From NCBI GenBank assembly GCA_033558025.1, contig JAUCEF010000006.1:3472001-3536000 (forward strand): DNA of 64,000 bases. The letters run 5' to 3'. Of this stretch, positions 11,429-22,905 are shown piece after piece. The DNA comes from Phytophthora sp. 'mugwort'. Its lineage: Eukaryota; Oomycota; Peronosporomycetes; Peronosporales; Peronosporaceae. The notes under the pieces were generated by a model. The model did not search any database. It saw only the letters and a list, made by a program, of their open reading frames with translations, and was not told where the DNA came from. Within the stretch, counting starts at the first letter, position 1. The number at the start of each line of letters is the position of its first letter. The translations under genes and the position numbers were made by a program.

Positions 11429-13773
11429 ATGCTCAAGTCGTGGCAGTCTGCTGTGTGCTACACGGCACTGAGCCTCGCTGTCTTCAACGGTGGCCTTACC
11501 GCTGCCGATGAATGGGACTCCAAGGTCGACGAAATCATGGCCAACTTCACTAATGTCGACTTCGTGGGTCAGATGACGGAGGTCGCAGCTTACGGTCTAC
11601 TGAACTCAACGTACCAGCTCGACGAGGAGGCTCTGCGCGGCTTTGCCAAGTACCATGTGGGCTCGTACCTGAGTCCTCCGATGCCAATTCGCGGTGAGAT
11701 TAATGGCAAGTGGGGCTGGACCACGGCCGAGATGCGCGCCTTTGTGCAACGTATCCAGGAGATCGCTATGGAGGAGAACGGTGGCCACCCGATGATCTAC
11801 GGCACGGATTCGGCCCATGGCAACGCTATGGTCATGGACACTGTCTACTTTGGCCAGCAAATCAACGCCGCCGCCACGTTCAACCCGGACCTAGTATACG
11901 AACAGGGTCGTATCACTGCTCGTGACACCTTGGCTTCGGGTATCCCCTGGATCTTCGACCCCGTACTCGACATCATGCACAACCCATTGTGGCCCCGTGT
12001 GTACGAGACTTTCGGCGAGGATCCGCATCTGGCCTCGATTATGGGCGCTGCCATCACCCGCGGCATACAGAGCTACCCGGAGGCTGCTGCCTGTATGAAG
12101 CACTGGATCGGCTACGCGTGGAACCCGACTGGGCACGATAAGGACGGTGTTGAGATGTCGGACTTCGACCTGATGAACACGTACTTCCCGTCGTTTAAGG
12201 CTGCCGTCGACGCTGGTCTGCTCACCGGTATGGAGAACTACATCTCGGTTAACGGTGTCCCTATTGTGGAGAACACAAAGCTCTTGACAAAGCTGCTTCG
12301 TGATGACCTCAAGTTCGAGGGGTTAATGGTGACGGACTACGCCGAGATCAACCACTTGACTGAGTTCCACCGCACAGCTCGTTCCACTGACGAGGCAACG
12401 AAATTCTCTCTGGAGCGTACTTCGATTGACATGAGTATGGTGGCGTCAGACCTTTCGTTCACTAATGTGACGTACAAGTTGATCGAAGAGAACCCGGCTA
12501 TTGTCGACCGTCTCAAGGCGTCTGTGCGTCGCATCATCAAGACCAAGCTCCGATTGGGTCTGTACGACAACCCAATGCCCGGTGCCGAGTACGTCGACAT
12601 GGTCGGCAATGACGACGACGTCGCCATTGCCCTTGATCTGGCTCGTGAATCGACGGTGCTGCTCCAGAACAATGACAGCACTCTCCCTATCCCAAAAACG
12701 GCTTCGGTGTTCCTGACGGGCCCCAATGCCCACGATATTGGACGTCAGTGCGGTGGCTGGACTGTTCAGGCCCAGGGTGTGTCCGGCAACGACATGTTCT
12801 CGCACGGTGTTTCAGTTAAGCAGGGCTTCGAGGCCATCGCAGGCAGCGATGCTTTCACTTACTTTAATGGCCTGAACATTACAGGCAACTACACTGATGT
12901 CGACCTGGCTACTGCTAAGGAATACGCTGCTAAGGCCGAGTATACGGTCGCCGTCATTGGCGAGGAGGTCTACGAGGAGAAGACTGGTGATATCGACGAC
13001 CTGACTCTGCCGCTTGGACAGATGAGTACGTTAAGGAACTTGCGTCGACAGGCTCTAAGGTGATCGTGGTACTGTTCGAAGGACGTCCACGTATCCTCAA
13101 GGATTTGCCCGAGAACGTGTACGCGGTGATCAACGGAATGCTTTCGTGCGAGCAGGGCGGCAAGGCGATGGCGGAGATCATCTACGGTGACGTGAATCCC
13201 AGCGGACGCATGCCGATCAGTTACCCCAAGAACACAGGCAACGTCATGATCTCGTACCGCCACCGTGTGACCACCCAGTGCGCTTCGGGTGACTATTGCG
13301 AGCCTCAATGGATTTTCGGACATGGTCTCAGCTACACCAACTTCACCTACTCGGACATGGCCATCAGCACCACCAACGTCACCTCCAGCTCTGACTCCGT
13401 CAACGTCTCGGTCACCGTCACGAACTCTGGCAGTGTCGCCGGCAAAGAGGCTGTGATGCTCTTCCTCACGCAGCCATACCGTTCCATTTCGGTGCCTGAG
13501 GTGAAGCAGCTCAAGAAGTTCTCGAAAATTGACCTGGAGGCAGGTGCTTCGCAGACGGTGACGTTCGAGCTGACTGCTGCGGACTGGAGCGTGTACTACC
13601 CTCAGATCGACCAGGGTCTTAAACTTGTTGCTGAGGACGCAGATTACGTGGTTGCGATCAAGCCTGAGACGGACTGCGATGTGTACAACAAGACGGCTGT
13701 TGCGAATCCGCTGTGCGCGACGTTCACGCTCTCTACGGGCGAGTACCCGTTCGGCTCGCCGGTGGCCGAGTAG
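11429..13773 (+). CDS. Secreted GH3 beta-glucosidase-type hydrolase, one frameshift
   Basis: Glycoside hydrolase family 3 enzyme, expected to release glucose or related sugars from beta-linked oligosaccharides outside the cell. Start chosen at 11429: it follows the initiator and opens with a secretion signal (MLKSWQSAVCYTALSLAVFN, cleavage likely after ADE or nearby). Domains in order: GH3 N-terminal TIM barrel (about residues 30-400) with YGTDSAHG, MKHWIGY and VTDYAE, whose Asp (about residue 303) is the expected nucleophile; GH3 C-terminal alpha/beta sandwich, where EEVYEEKTGDIDDLTLP provides the likely acid/base Glu; and a fibronectin-III-like domain (WIFGHGLSYTNF onward). The reading frame breaks near 13021: one missing base, probably a G in CAGGATGAG, would rejoin the two halves, giving about 781 residues. 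Everything else is well conserved, so either a sequencing error or a very recent pseudogene. Family certain; substrate not determined. Confidence 0.9.
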
Positions 13774-14020
13774 AGGTTTGGAAACGTGCGAAGAAGTTAG
13801 TAAGTTGTTCTTGAAGCTGTAGCTGCTGCGTACGAAAAAAAAAAAACTAGTATCTGCTATTTTGAAATGGCTACCTCTTTCGATCTTGATTTTTTCAACA
13901 ACATTTTCGTTTACATGTAACGTGAGAATCAATTGTGGTGCACTGTATTGCCTTGAGATCTACACTCTATAATGCAATCCTTAGAGAGAAGAGAGGACCT
14001 CAGGCGTAATACATCTGTGC
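13774..14020 (+). other. 3' flank of GH3 gene
   Basis: A 12-base A run at about 13836-13847 and T-rich sequence follow the stop codon. Probable 3' UTR and cleavage region; no canonical signal can be fixed. Confidence 0.35.
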
Positions 14021-14235
14021 TCCCGCGAACCCGCTCGCAATTGTCAATTCGTGCTTTTGAAGCCTCGATCCCCATCCCGTTCCGCTTGCCTTGCAGCGAG
14101 ATCCGCACGGTACCTAACAGGCGCGTTTCCCCCTCGGTAAATGCCCATTAGAGTCTTAGACAAATTATGCTTAATGTAGCAATTGTCGGAAACAAGCAAG
14201 CAGTGGCCACTCGGCGCCGGGTGCGTCTTGCGCAC
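14021..14235 (-). pseudogene. Fragment of PiggyBac-like transposase (family B)
   Basis: About 215 bases matching, at DNA and protein level, the segment at 19503-19735. Minus-strand translation contains KTHPAPSGHCLLVSDN and HNLSKTLM, then a GTVR-like block in a shifted frame. This corresponds to the second catalytic Asp region of DDE_Tnp_1_7 transposases (DNxYTS..La..L....GTxR). Only this piece is present. Confidence 0.68.
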
Positions 14236-14239
14236 ACAC

Positions 14240-15305
14240 CCCAGGTTCTTTTAGCTTTATAGTACGTATTACTACTGATAATATTGTGTAGATATAGTAA
14301 TAATTTTAGTTTTTCAGCCTACTAATATAGTAATATGTTTCAGTTTTCCAGTCTTCATTAAAGGCATGGTTTTAACGCTATAAACTCTGTAGATGACGTG
14401 CTGTAGTAGTGATATTATCAGGTTGTAACCACCAAAATTGATCCTTCAGGTATGAAGCACTATTTCTCCGTGATGAAATTCTTATCTTCGAAAAAATATA
14501 AGTTTCTGCTGCTTTGACGGCAGGATGGTGCCTGCGCCGAAATACATATAGCGCTGAAGGAAGTTCTCTCTGTAGCGTATATCGTGTGCGATGGGATCAC
14601 ACCCAGATTTACGAATTACACGAGGCAATAACGCAATATAGGTGATATCCATTGTTCTAACGCCAGTAATAATAATTTTTTTAGGGCCTCTGACCGCATA
14701 ATGGATATATATCTTCGTGGAATTAGCGTATTTCGCTTCAAATCTGGAATCCACTATATAATCACGCAGACAGTTAGTAGCAGTACATGTACCGATTAAA
14801 AAATCTGACTTGAGATCACAGCAGTGCTCGAACATTCCAATAAATAAATGTACAAGCCGGTCCACACATCAATAAGTCCATAAGAAATACATGCATGATC
14901 AGAGAGAAACAATAAGAAGTAGGAGATATACCTATTATATTGGGCCTTCATTAGTACCACTGTCCATAGTTCCCCTACGCGCAATATTACTAAAAACAGT
15001 GACGTAGAAAAATATCCGTGGTATTTATTATAAAAAAATCTACCGGGCCCAGTGCGACCATCGGGTCCAGTGTAGCAACATAAAACATGAATGCGACAGC
15101 CCACCTCTGAAGCAGTTTCTGTTTTCGACCGAGTGGACATTTACCTGTACTCATATTTTATAGAACAACTGAGGAAAAGTGGTATGCGTGTCTATTGATC
15201 GTTCTCTTCGTCTTCGTCAACAATTGTGACCTATGGCAACTACGTAGATACGTTCCAAATGAGACGCAGAGTTGGCACCACCAGCAGCCGTGCAGACGGA
15301 TGTCA
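14240..15305. other. AT-rich DNA, no gene recognised
   Basis: Strongly AT-rich with only short frames (minus 14482-14865 and 14796-15140) that show no domain. Nothing can be supported as coding. Confidence 0.5.
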
Positions 15306-15309
15306 TCGC

Positions 15310-15354
15310 AGCGAATCAATTAAAAAACCTCGTTGGTTTTTTAATTGATTCGCT
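15310..15354. repeat. Perfect 20-bp inverted repeat, 5-base loop
   Basis: Left arm 15310-15329 and right arm 15335-15354 are exact reverse complements (AGCGAATCAATTAAAAAACC / its complement), separated by TCGTT. Could fold as a hairpin in RNA or cruciform in DNA. It resembles the end of a small foldback element; no gene lies next to it. Confidence 0.85.
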
Positions 15355-15431
15355 GTTAATTCTGCCGGACTGGGCACGATTATTTTGTTAGGCACTGGCT
15401 CACAGTCAGTGTGAGTGCATAGTAGGTTCTA

Positions 15432-15564
15432 CCATAACCTACATATAATGGCACTTCTCCTTAGCCGCGTAGAGATGGAGCGCTGGTGCTGATTCAGCAG
15501 TAGATTCAGCAGCAGTAGCGCTCCGTCTCGTCGGGAATAAGGAGAAGTATGTAGGTTATTATGG
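15432..15564. repeat. 133-bp foldback (MITE-like) element
   Basis: Long imperfect inverted repeat. The left arm begins CCATAACCTACATA and continues with CTTCTCCTTA and GATGGAGCGCT; the right arm has the same blocks in reverse complement order (AGCGCTCCGTC, TAAGGAGAAG, TATGTAGGTTATTATGG). Arms of about 45-50 bases enclose a centre with repeated ATTCAGCAG units. Shape fits a small foldback transposon; a small-RNA precursor is an alternative. Confidence 0.75.
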
Positions 15565-15839
15565 CTACAGCTGTCGTCAGATTCCCCGAATATGGCATTG
15601 GTATTTAGTAAGCATCAGTACATGCAGTATGTTATGTGATGAAGCTTGTCCTGACGTCGCAATAAATAATGGGCTGCCGTAGCACAATACAATCAGTTAT
15701 TCCCATTATGAACGCAACATTGTTCATAACACCTCAGCACTAAGCTCTAGCATCTAGCGAAGACTATTAACCGTACTCGCGCCCAGTACGAACGATCTTC
15801 TCGCAGGAAAATAATCGCCTCGAGGGTGAGTGGCAGAAG

Positions 15840-17040
15840 GCCGTGGCGCTACTGCCCAAACGTCGCCCGTGCGATACTAAATTAACGCTTGACTTCAATC
15901 AAGGTGGCGCTTCTTACCTGTTCCGTACACCACTTCAGCTTCGGCAAGTCGATACCGCTTGCGAAGGTGCTCGACAAACGACCCGGGGTCCTCTGCTGCG
16001 TCAGCGGACTCGGCGCTTAGGCTGGCCTCTAAAACAAAGGTTGCAGCACCGCCTTTTCGGCTGGCGCGATGCGGTAGGTTCTGCCACAGAGCCCGACTCA
16101 AAGCCGGGGATGTAAACGATGTTGGACCGGCGACCTGTGTAACATCACAGAACCCATTTGTCCGAGTAGCACCTACACTAGCGAGTCTAGATAGATGCAC
16201 TTACACAGATAGCACGTAAATTACGGCTTCGCTGCAATGATCCCGTCGAACCATTGGCGCACGCCGAGCAGGTCGACGTCATAGTCTTGGAGGCCGATTC
16301 GATGTCGCGTAATTTTAGCAGGAGGGCGAGGAGCCGCTTGCTGCAATTTGAGGAGGGTACTATATCCATGATATCGTCGCCCTCGACATCGAGTAGCTTG
16401 AAGTAGCGGTTGGCCATCGCAAAAAAAAACGCCGACCTCCAACACGTGTCTTGACGGATGACAGTTCGGAGGTTTGCCGTCAAGCTTTACTACAAAAAAA
16501 TTACAATGAAGTCACAGTTTTTTGCTAGTCGAAAGCATTCACGCAAAATAAGCTAACCGTAGTTTTCCGACTGGGCCAACGTGCGCAGCTTCACCATCAG
16601 CGCGTGCACGGCTGCCAAGTCGTCTTCGTTTGATGTCTGCTTGGACAACAACTGCTTTAGCCGATGGCTTGCAGAGTCCACCAGCGGCGCTCCCATGAGG
16701 CTCGCCAGCCAGTGGTTCACACAGCAGTTGTCACCGATAACGACACGACAGTGCTCTAGCTGCACCCCGTAGTCGCGCGGCATCATATCGGCGAGGAACT
16801 CGCTGTCGTCCCGTGCTGTAAACTTCCACCCCCACGGCGTCGAGCAGCGGGGCCATGCTGAGCAGCGTCGTTTTCTGGCGGCAGCTTATATAGCAGGCGA
16901 ACACGGCGACGTATTTCCCAGACGCATGCGTTCAGCCATCGAGCATGATGCCAAAGGGCGCTGGATATTCCGCCGCGATTGCACGCTCGATGGCGAGCCC
17001 CGCCCCGTCCATGCCTCTTCTGCGAGATGGAATCAAAATT
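15840..17040 (-). pseudogene. hAT-family transposase relic (copy 2)
   Basis: Minus-strand remnants in hAT order: FGIMLDG followed by a stop where a Trp is expected (DGW, TGG to TGA, near 16940), then ASGKYVAVFACY and LLSMAPLL; next VVIGDNCCVNHWLASLMG and SASHRLKQLL (16786-16553), the conserved catalytic region; then a poorly conserved linker (16483-16187) with a run of eight or more A on the plus strand near 16421; and a C-terminal part (16200-15895) with a RKRYRLAEAEVVY segment like the dimerisation region. Several frame changes. Distinct from copies 1 and 3 in sequence. Confidence 0.78.
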
Positions 17041-17099
17041 TGAGTAGCTGAATAATATACACCTACAAAATGCATGATAGACTCTGAGATATAACATAT

Positions 17100-19030
17100 A
17101 GTAAAACCATGTATACGCTTACCGTCGCGCGTCGCGGCTTTCGCATAATGCTAGCAGCAGGTTGCATTGAACAGTCTAACCCATCCACCCGTACAAATTC
17201 AGAGCTGAGTGGCGCACAAGTTAATCAGAGATTTTGCTTCCACTGTCGACACGTCCAATGACAATCTCATTACCAAGGTTCTCTCTAATCACATGTTGCG
17301 TCAAATTCGAGTACCCATTCTGCACGTGCCACAACGGCAGCGGAATTACTCAGGAATTACTTCGTTGTTCCCGTTGTGACACGGGCGAAAGTAGAAAGCA
17401 GCAACTTGCGCGTTGGCGTAGGTTAGGCAGGGGGGGGGGCAGGTCACGCCGAACCATGGAGCTGCTGGAGACTGGGTAGTGGGCTTCATAGAGTACCGAT
17501 GAGTAAAAAAAAACGAGAGTTGAGAAACAGGCCGGAGTAGTGATGATCCAAATTCTAGAGCTGGATAACGACTGGAGACACGCGTGATAATTGACTATCG
17601 TTAAAAAAATGTTCCAAAATCACCTTCATAAATGATTGAGTCATTTTCCTCTAGAAATAAATAACTTCCAGGAGGCCCGAGCCAGGCCGAAATGCATAAC
17701 TTACTGTTATTTATTAAAATAATGTTATTGTCAAATCTCCTGCCTGTCGTGGTTAGCTAGTAACCTCACCTCCAAAATCGGCTCCGCTTAACCTCTCTCT
17801 GTGACCCACACTACAACAATCAATACAAAATGAAGTAGAAATGCTGAGCACTCTGGTGCCACGTTTCGTAACGTTCCTCCTATACGCTATAGCACGGCGC
17901 AGCTATGATACACGCAGCAGAATCACGAGATACATGATGCTTAGCTTTTCCATCGCGTCTTCAATCTCGTCTTCAACCGATTCTAAAGTTCTTGCGCGTC
18001 TCCACAAGATTTTATACTTTAATTTTGTATGAGAGTCTGCTAACGCTTTCTGCTCCGTTATCAGATATTAATATCTATATGCTGGTGCCTTCATTGCGTA
18101 GTGTTGTTTGCTCGCATTTTCTAAATGAGTTCAACAATATAAATTTAAAATCGTTTCACTACAGGTTTCCTTGAAGGTCCGGATGGACCCGTATCTCGTC
18201 CAATAAGCTTTCAACAGTAATAAGTTTCCGCCAATGGACAGCCAGCAACTTTATACGCGGTAGCTCGTGACGGGCACTATTGCAAATTTGAAATTTCAAA
18301 CCCAGAGATGGATGGTCGGTTCTCTCTCTCTCTCTGTGACGAGGCGCCCCCACGAACATGCAGCTACTGCAGCGACGTGTGAGTGGGTGCAGAACGGCAA
18401 GGAGATCGTCTACAACAAGCCTAGAAGAGGATATGCAGCCGGCGGTGGCGGTCACCCCTCCGCGTGAAAGAAGGCTATGTATAGCTAAATTACTACAAGA
18501 AGAACGGGCACCTGAGCAAGACGCAGAATATGGACGTGCCGTCATGCGTGCAGAAAGACATAACGCAGCTCGAGGACACCGTCAGGAACATCTTGTGTGC
18601 TATATAGCTGTTGTTATGGAAGCTCGAGCTGATGGTATATATGTAATTGGCTGGTTCTGCCCTAGGCGCGTGTGTACAAGTGCATTTCCTGACGCTGCAG
18701 CGCACAACATGTGTGCACACAACATGAAGCGCCGAGCGGACCGTCAGATCCATGGAGGTGAATGTGTCACGGTAGTGAAACGCGCTGGAGCATGCAACGT
18801 GGAAGCCTCGGTGGCGTCCTGTGCAGTCGAAGAGAGCCTTTTGGGGAATTCCCCAGCGTGCACAGATATCACATAAGTTTGTCAGTCAAGTGTGTTTTGA
18901 GTTGGGTGCGATGCGTGGACACCTCCACATAGCTGTATTTGGAGCTGGTTGGCGGAGTACCTTTTCTAGTGGTGCTTGCTCTACGACCGTCAGTTGCTCA
19001 GCCAACTTTTTGTACAGGTAAATGTTTCCC
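17100..19030. other. No supported gene; simple repeats
   Basis: Contains a G10 run near 17430, a (CT)n run near 18320-18336 and an open frame at plus 18358-18876 (172 codons) with no recognisable motif and a composition resembling translated non-coding DNA. I see no support for a real gene. Confidence 0.45.
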
Positions 19031-20470
19031 TTTATATTAATGCATTTAATGCATTGATAGGCGCCAGATTTAGCGCCACGTAGGAATACTCATTGATAGG
19101 CGCTTCGGATTGCGCTGTATTGGATTCGTGTTCCTGCACTGATCCACACTGCCAACGCCGTTCATGGACAAGTTGTACGCGGCTAGCATTGACGGTACTT
19201 GGAACGTCTTTCGATGCATGGCTTGTTCGCCGGTCCAGTGGCAAAGCAGTGCAAGTCCACGGCACAGCTCGATCGCCTCGTGTGAGCCGCCCGAGCACTC
19301 GTTACGACGGCGTACCCGCAAGATCATTTGTATAGCAAATTACCGTCAGTTTGTCTCGAAATACGATATATCCTTCGTTGGCCGCAATAGTCATCGATGC
19401 CATGTAGGCGTCTGCTGTTCTCGAGTCAACTTCTTCTGTGCACGCTTGTTATTCACTTGTAGCTTCCACCATCCCACCGGTACATCCACCGCCGCCACTA
19501 GCTCCCGCGAACCCGCTCGCAACTGTCAATTCGTGCTTTCGCAGCCTCGATCCCCATCCCGTTCTGCTTGCCTTGCGGCGAGATCCGTACGGTACCTAAC
19601 AGACGCGTTTCCCCGTCGGTAAATACCATTAGAGTCTTAGACAAATTATGCTTAATGTAGCAAAAACAAAATTGCTCGGAAACAAGCAGGAGGTGGCCAC
19701 TCGGCGCCGGGTGAGTCTTGGTCAAGTGACCGTACATCGCCACCCACGCTGCACTCGGTTCTTTTTAGCTTGATCGCGATGTCCGCATGCTCGACGGTCC
19801 TGAGCAGCGCCGTTCTCAGTGCCGAAAAAAAAGGAAACGCGTCCCCATACCGCTTAGCTGGCGATGCCCTCGTCCGGTTGCCAGATCCGTTATCCATGCG
19901 GAGTAAGCATATAAACGCTCCCACCTTACAACCGCATAAAAACGCACCCCGTATTTATCGGGCTTCGCTGGCATGAAAGTTTTTGCCGTAGAACGTGCTT
20001 TTGTGTGCACCGTGATCTTGTCGAGACTCACATCCCCAATCGGACAGCAAACGCCTCGAACTTCTCTCATGGATTTTTTGTTTCATTAGATGCCTGCTAT
20101 GCCAAAAAGGATCTTGCTCTAGTCGCTCGACTGACACACTCCCCGATGCGTGAATCTGGATTTGCGCCCGAATGCATCACCCTCGCCATAGTCAATCCAA
20201 AGTCCGGCAACCCCATAAAGAGCTGTTTAGATCATAGCTCCTTCATTTTAGTAACAGGCTTGACACATTTTTGTAATCCCCAAACCAATGTAAGCATCTT
20301 GTTCATGCACAGTTGCCTCAGGCTTTCTCTTCTCCTTTAGCATTTTGTTTGTCCACATTTGTAAATAGTCCCGAAACTCACGTGTAAGAGAGAGAGAGAG
20401 AGAAAAGCCAGAGCTCACCGCGTTCCTTAAGCAGTTTTCACCTCTCGGTCGCGAATAATATGCAGCCACT
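19030..20470 (-). pseudogene. PiggyBac-like transposase relic (family B)
   Basis: Pieces of one DDE_Tnp_1_7 transposase occur in the right order along the minus strand. N-terminal helical part 20469-20248 (LTREFRDYLQMW); the first catalytic block 20070-19930 (SLDKITVHTKAR...AKTFMPAKPDKYGVRFYAVV); a DNGSGN segment (about 19890); the second block 19743-19498 (HPAPSGHLLLVS, then HNLSKTLM, then GTVRISPQGK); and a C-terminal block 19327-19070 (VPSMLAAYNLSMNGVGSVDQ followed by NPIQR), equivalent to the MgGVDxxDQ motif. Stops and shifts separate the blocks. A (CT/AG)n run of about 16 bases lies inside it near 20390. The segment at 19503-19735 is repeated at 14021-14235. Confidence 0.78.
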
Positions 20471-20703
20471 GTATCGACTTAGGTTATCCGCGTCAGTGAT
20501 TGAAAAACAAATATTGGTTTGTATTGCGGATAAAACTTTGTACGACAATGTCATATTGGCGAGAACAACACAGTACCAATACAAAAATGGAAGCCGACGA
20601 TGTATCGCAATACGATATTGATATGCTGAGAAAACTGCCTGGCTGCTAGTAGTTAACGTCGTCAATCAGTCACGAAGCCTCGGCACGCATCATGTAGTTC
20701 CTC

Positions 20704-22190
20704 CTAGCTATCGGAAGCTTGCGAGATCTTTACTGCTTCCGCCACGAGTCGGCTGTCCCACAACGATCGGTTAGATTTCAGAAACATGAGTGCTTTAAAC
20801 AATAGCGTGCAGAATCTGTTCCGTCGATCCTCATTACACACTTTGCCGAGCTGAAAGCCCCTCGACTGAAGCTGACGTGCCAAGCATGAAGCAAAGGTCT
20901 TCGTACTCCGCGATGCGCTCTTTTTTTCAGTCGTGTGCGCTCCTGCAGCTCCTTGTAGTACTCTTGGCCATCCAGTTGAGCATCCGTCGTACTTGAAGTT
21001 AACCGGGAACTTCAAAACCATTTACAGTTGATCGCTCACCCTCCGAGAGCTCGCCCATTCTCTTCCACTGAACCTAGGTGATGGCTAATTCAAACACGGG
21101 ATCGTGGAAGAGCTTTGCATCCTGTGCCAAGTAATGTCCGAGCTTGGGGTACTCCTCTAGCACCTCGTCGATAGTCTCGCGGGCAGATGATATTGTAACG
21201 CCTTTCTTCTGGAGCCCGACCGCAACGGAGTCAAACTTTGTCAATGCGGGCAGCAGTTCACGGAGTACCTGTAACTGCGACCGTCGAGGCATTCAACTTC
21301 ATGCACTTGCCGTAGCTCTCCTCGATATCAAAGAAGCGCTTGACCATTCGGTACGTTGACGATCACCGCACATCGGCGTCGTATCGCGACGATCTTGGTC
21401 CGTTCGCGCAGTGCAGCAGCCGCTTTCAGATTGTTCAGTCGAAGCACTTACGCAGTCAATGGCAGCCTCAGCGCCGGGTTGTTCATTGACGAGTTGTTTG
21501 ATGGCGAGCTTCAATCTGTGTGAGAAGGAGCCCAGTAGGGGCACGGCCAATAACGTCGCGGTAGCCTGGTTCGTCGCACAGTTATCGCCGGTCAACACGA
21601 CAATGTCGGCAAGTGAACGTCCGTACACGTTGCCTATCGAAATGAGCAGGTCTCTGTGGGCTTCTGCTGGGTAGGTCTTCTCGTCTGACGGGGGAGAGAA
21701 ACCTAGCAGACCCTCCTGACATTTATCATCGCTTATGTACACCGCGATGACAGCAATATCGTGCGTTGTTCTTTGCTTCCATTCGTCGAATATAATGGCA
21801 AACTTCGGTGGTAGTTCAGCAGCAGTGAGGGCTTCAACAAAAGACACTAGCTGATAGGCATACGTCTCAATGGAGCGGCTAGACACGTGCGACGAGTTCT
21901 TCTTGCCCGCCAGCTCACGCGTAAGATCATTATTAACTTCGGAAAAAGACATGTCGCGCATAAACTAACCACTTCAACCACAGAAAATCACCAACTTGGC
22001 GTTTGCTGACGTAACCGGTCACTCTAAAAACAAGCGAGTTCCCCTGGCTTTACGCGCTGCCGCTTACTTCTCGTCGTAGTCGTCGCCAATACAGACGTCA
22101 AGTGCCTCCGCAAATTGGTGTATCCTGTGCTCCTTGTGTTATTTGGTGTCGCAGCGCACTTGTTACACATGTAGAAACGGTCTCCTCCGG
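20704..22190 (-). pseudogene. hAT-family transposase relic (copy 3)
   Basis: Near-complete but broken. A BED-type zinc finger is encoded at about 22185-22098 on the minus strand (FYMCNKCAA...NLRRHL). Downstream, 21961-21299 carries FAIIFDEW (hAT DxW-like motif), a SDEKTYPAEAHRDLL stretch, VVLTGDNCATNQATA and SFSHRLKLAIKQL. After a frame change, 21292-21074 resumes in the first frame (LLPALTKFDSVAVGLQKKG...REL), and 21021-20704 in another frame ends with LMFLKSNRSLWDSRLVAEAVK, the C-terminal hAT dimerisation motif. At least three breaks. It appears to be the best-preserved hAT copy in the window, and the order matches full-length oomycete hAT transposases. Confidence 0.82.
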
Positions 22191-22275
22191 TGGTCGAATC
22201 ACGTCTGGCACTCGAGCGCGTGCCATAACTGCAAGCAAACGAAATATGAGAATGACACTGAAGGAGGTCGAGCAG

Positions 22276-22905
22276 TTAAGGCTGTGGACTTGCAGGGATG
22301 GTTGGCAGTTCAGGTCGCTCGATGGGTTGCAGCGGTGGATGATAGCAGAAGGTGATGATTGCTAACATTGGGTATTGGGTTGAAACCAGTAGGTGTGAAA
22401 CGTATTGTATTGCCTCGCGTTGGAATATTGCAATTGTCGATTGCAAGCTCCAGCAGTACTGCAAGACATGATTACATCCTGCGGTAGCATTTACGTCGTG
22501 ACGGCACTGGTCAGATTGTTGATCCACGTACGGGTTGCCGGTTCGAAGCTCTGTCGGTACCGACACGCCTACCGGCTGTTCTGCCTCGCTATCTCGCTCC
22601 ACTCCAACACCACCCTCATCTTCCAAGTCTCCTGCCACTTCCTCGTCCTCATCTGCATCTGACACCTCGAACTCCCAGTCGGCGACGTCGTCGTCAACGT
22701 TGAGCAGGTCGACGATGTCCATCAATACTGCAGGAAGAATGAAAACTGACTGGCAAAAGTGAAATTTGAGCTCGAAGCCGTAATCACAAAGTATTATGGC
22801 TTTTACTGTACTGCAAAGGTGATGCTCAGGTAGAGGTCCGCTGTGGTCCTCTAAATCGTGGTACGCTTTAATATCTATTCCCTTTGACATAATTGATCCA
22901 ATCAA
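22276..22905 (-). CDS. Unrecognised acidic open frame
   Basis: A 209-codon open frame whose middle is strongly acidic (VADWEFEVSDADEDEEVAGDLEDEGG, cited in part). No catalytic domain is visible. The position just upstream of the hAT relic, in the same orientation, and the acidic character would fit part of a decayed transposon ORF, but this is a guess. The plus-strand frame at 22535-22762 is its shadow. Confidence 0.3.
   Translation of the reverse strand: MIGSIMSKGIDIKAYHDLEDHSGPLPEHHLCSTVKAIILCDYGFELKFHFCQSVFILPAVLMDIVDLLNVDDDVADWEFEVSDADEDEEVAGDLEDEGGVGVERDSEAEQPVGVSVPTELRTGNPYVDQQSDQCRHDVNATAGCNHVLQYCWSLQSTIAIFQREAIQYVSHLLVSTQYPMLAIITFCYHPPLQPIERPELPTIPASPQP

Noticed and set aside
12970..13932. 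320-codon minus-strand frame across the GH3 3' part
   Set aside because: Antisense shadow, Arg/Val/His-rich; the plus strand carries clear GH3 motifs.
18358..18876. 172-codon plus-strand frame
   Set aside because: No motif and overlaps a simple repeat; no evidence of coding.
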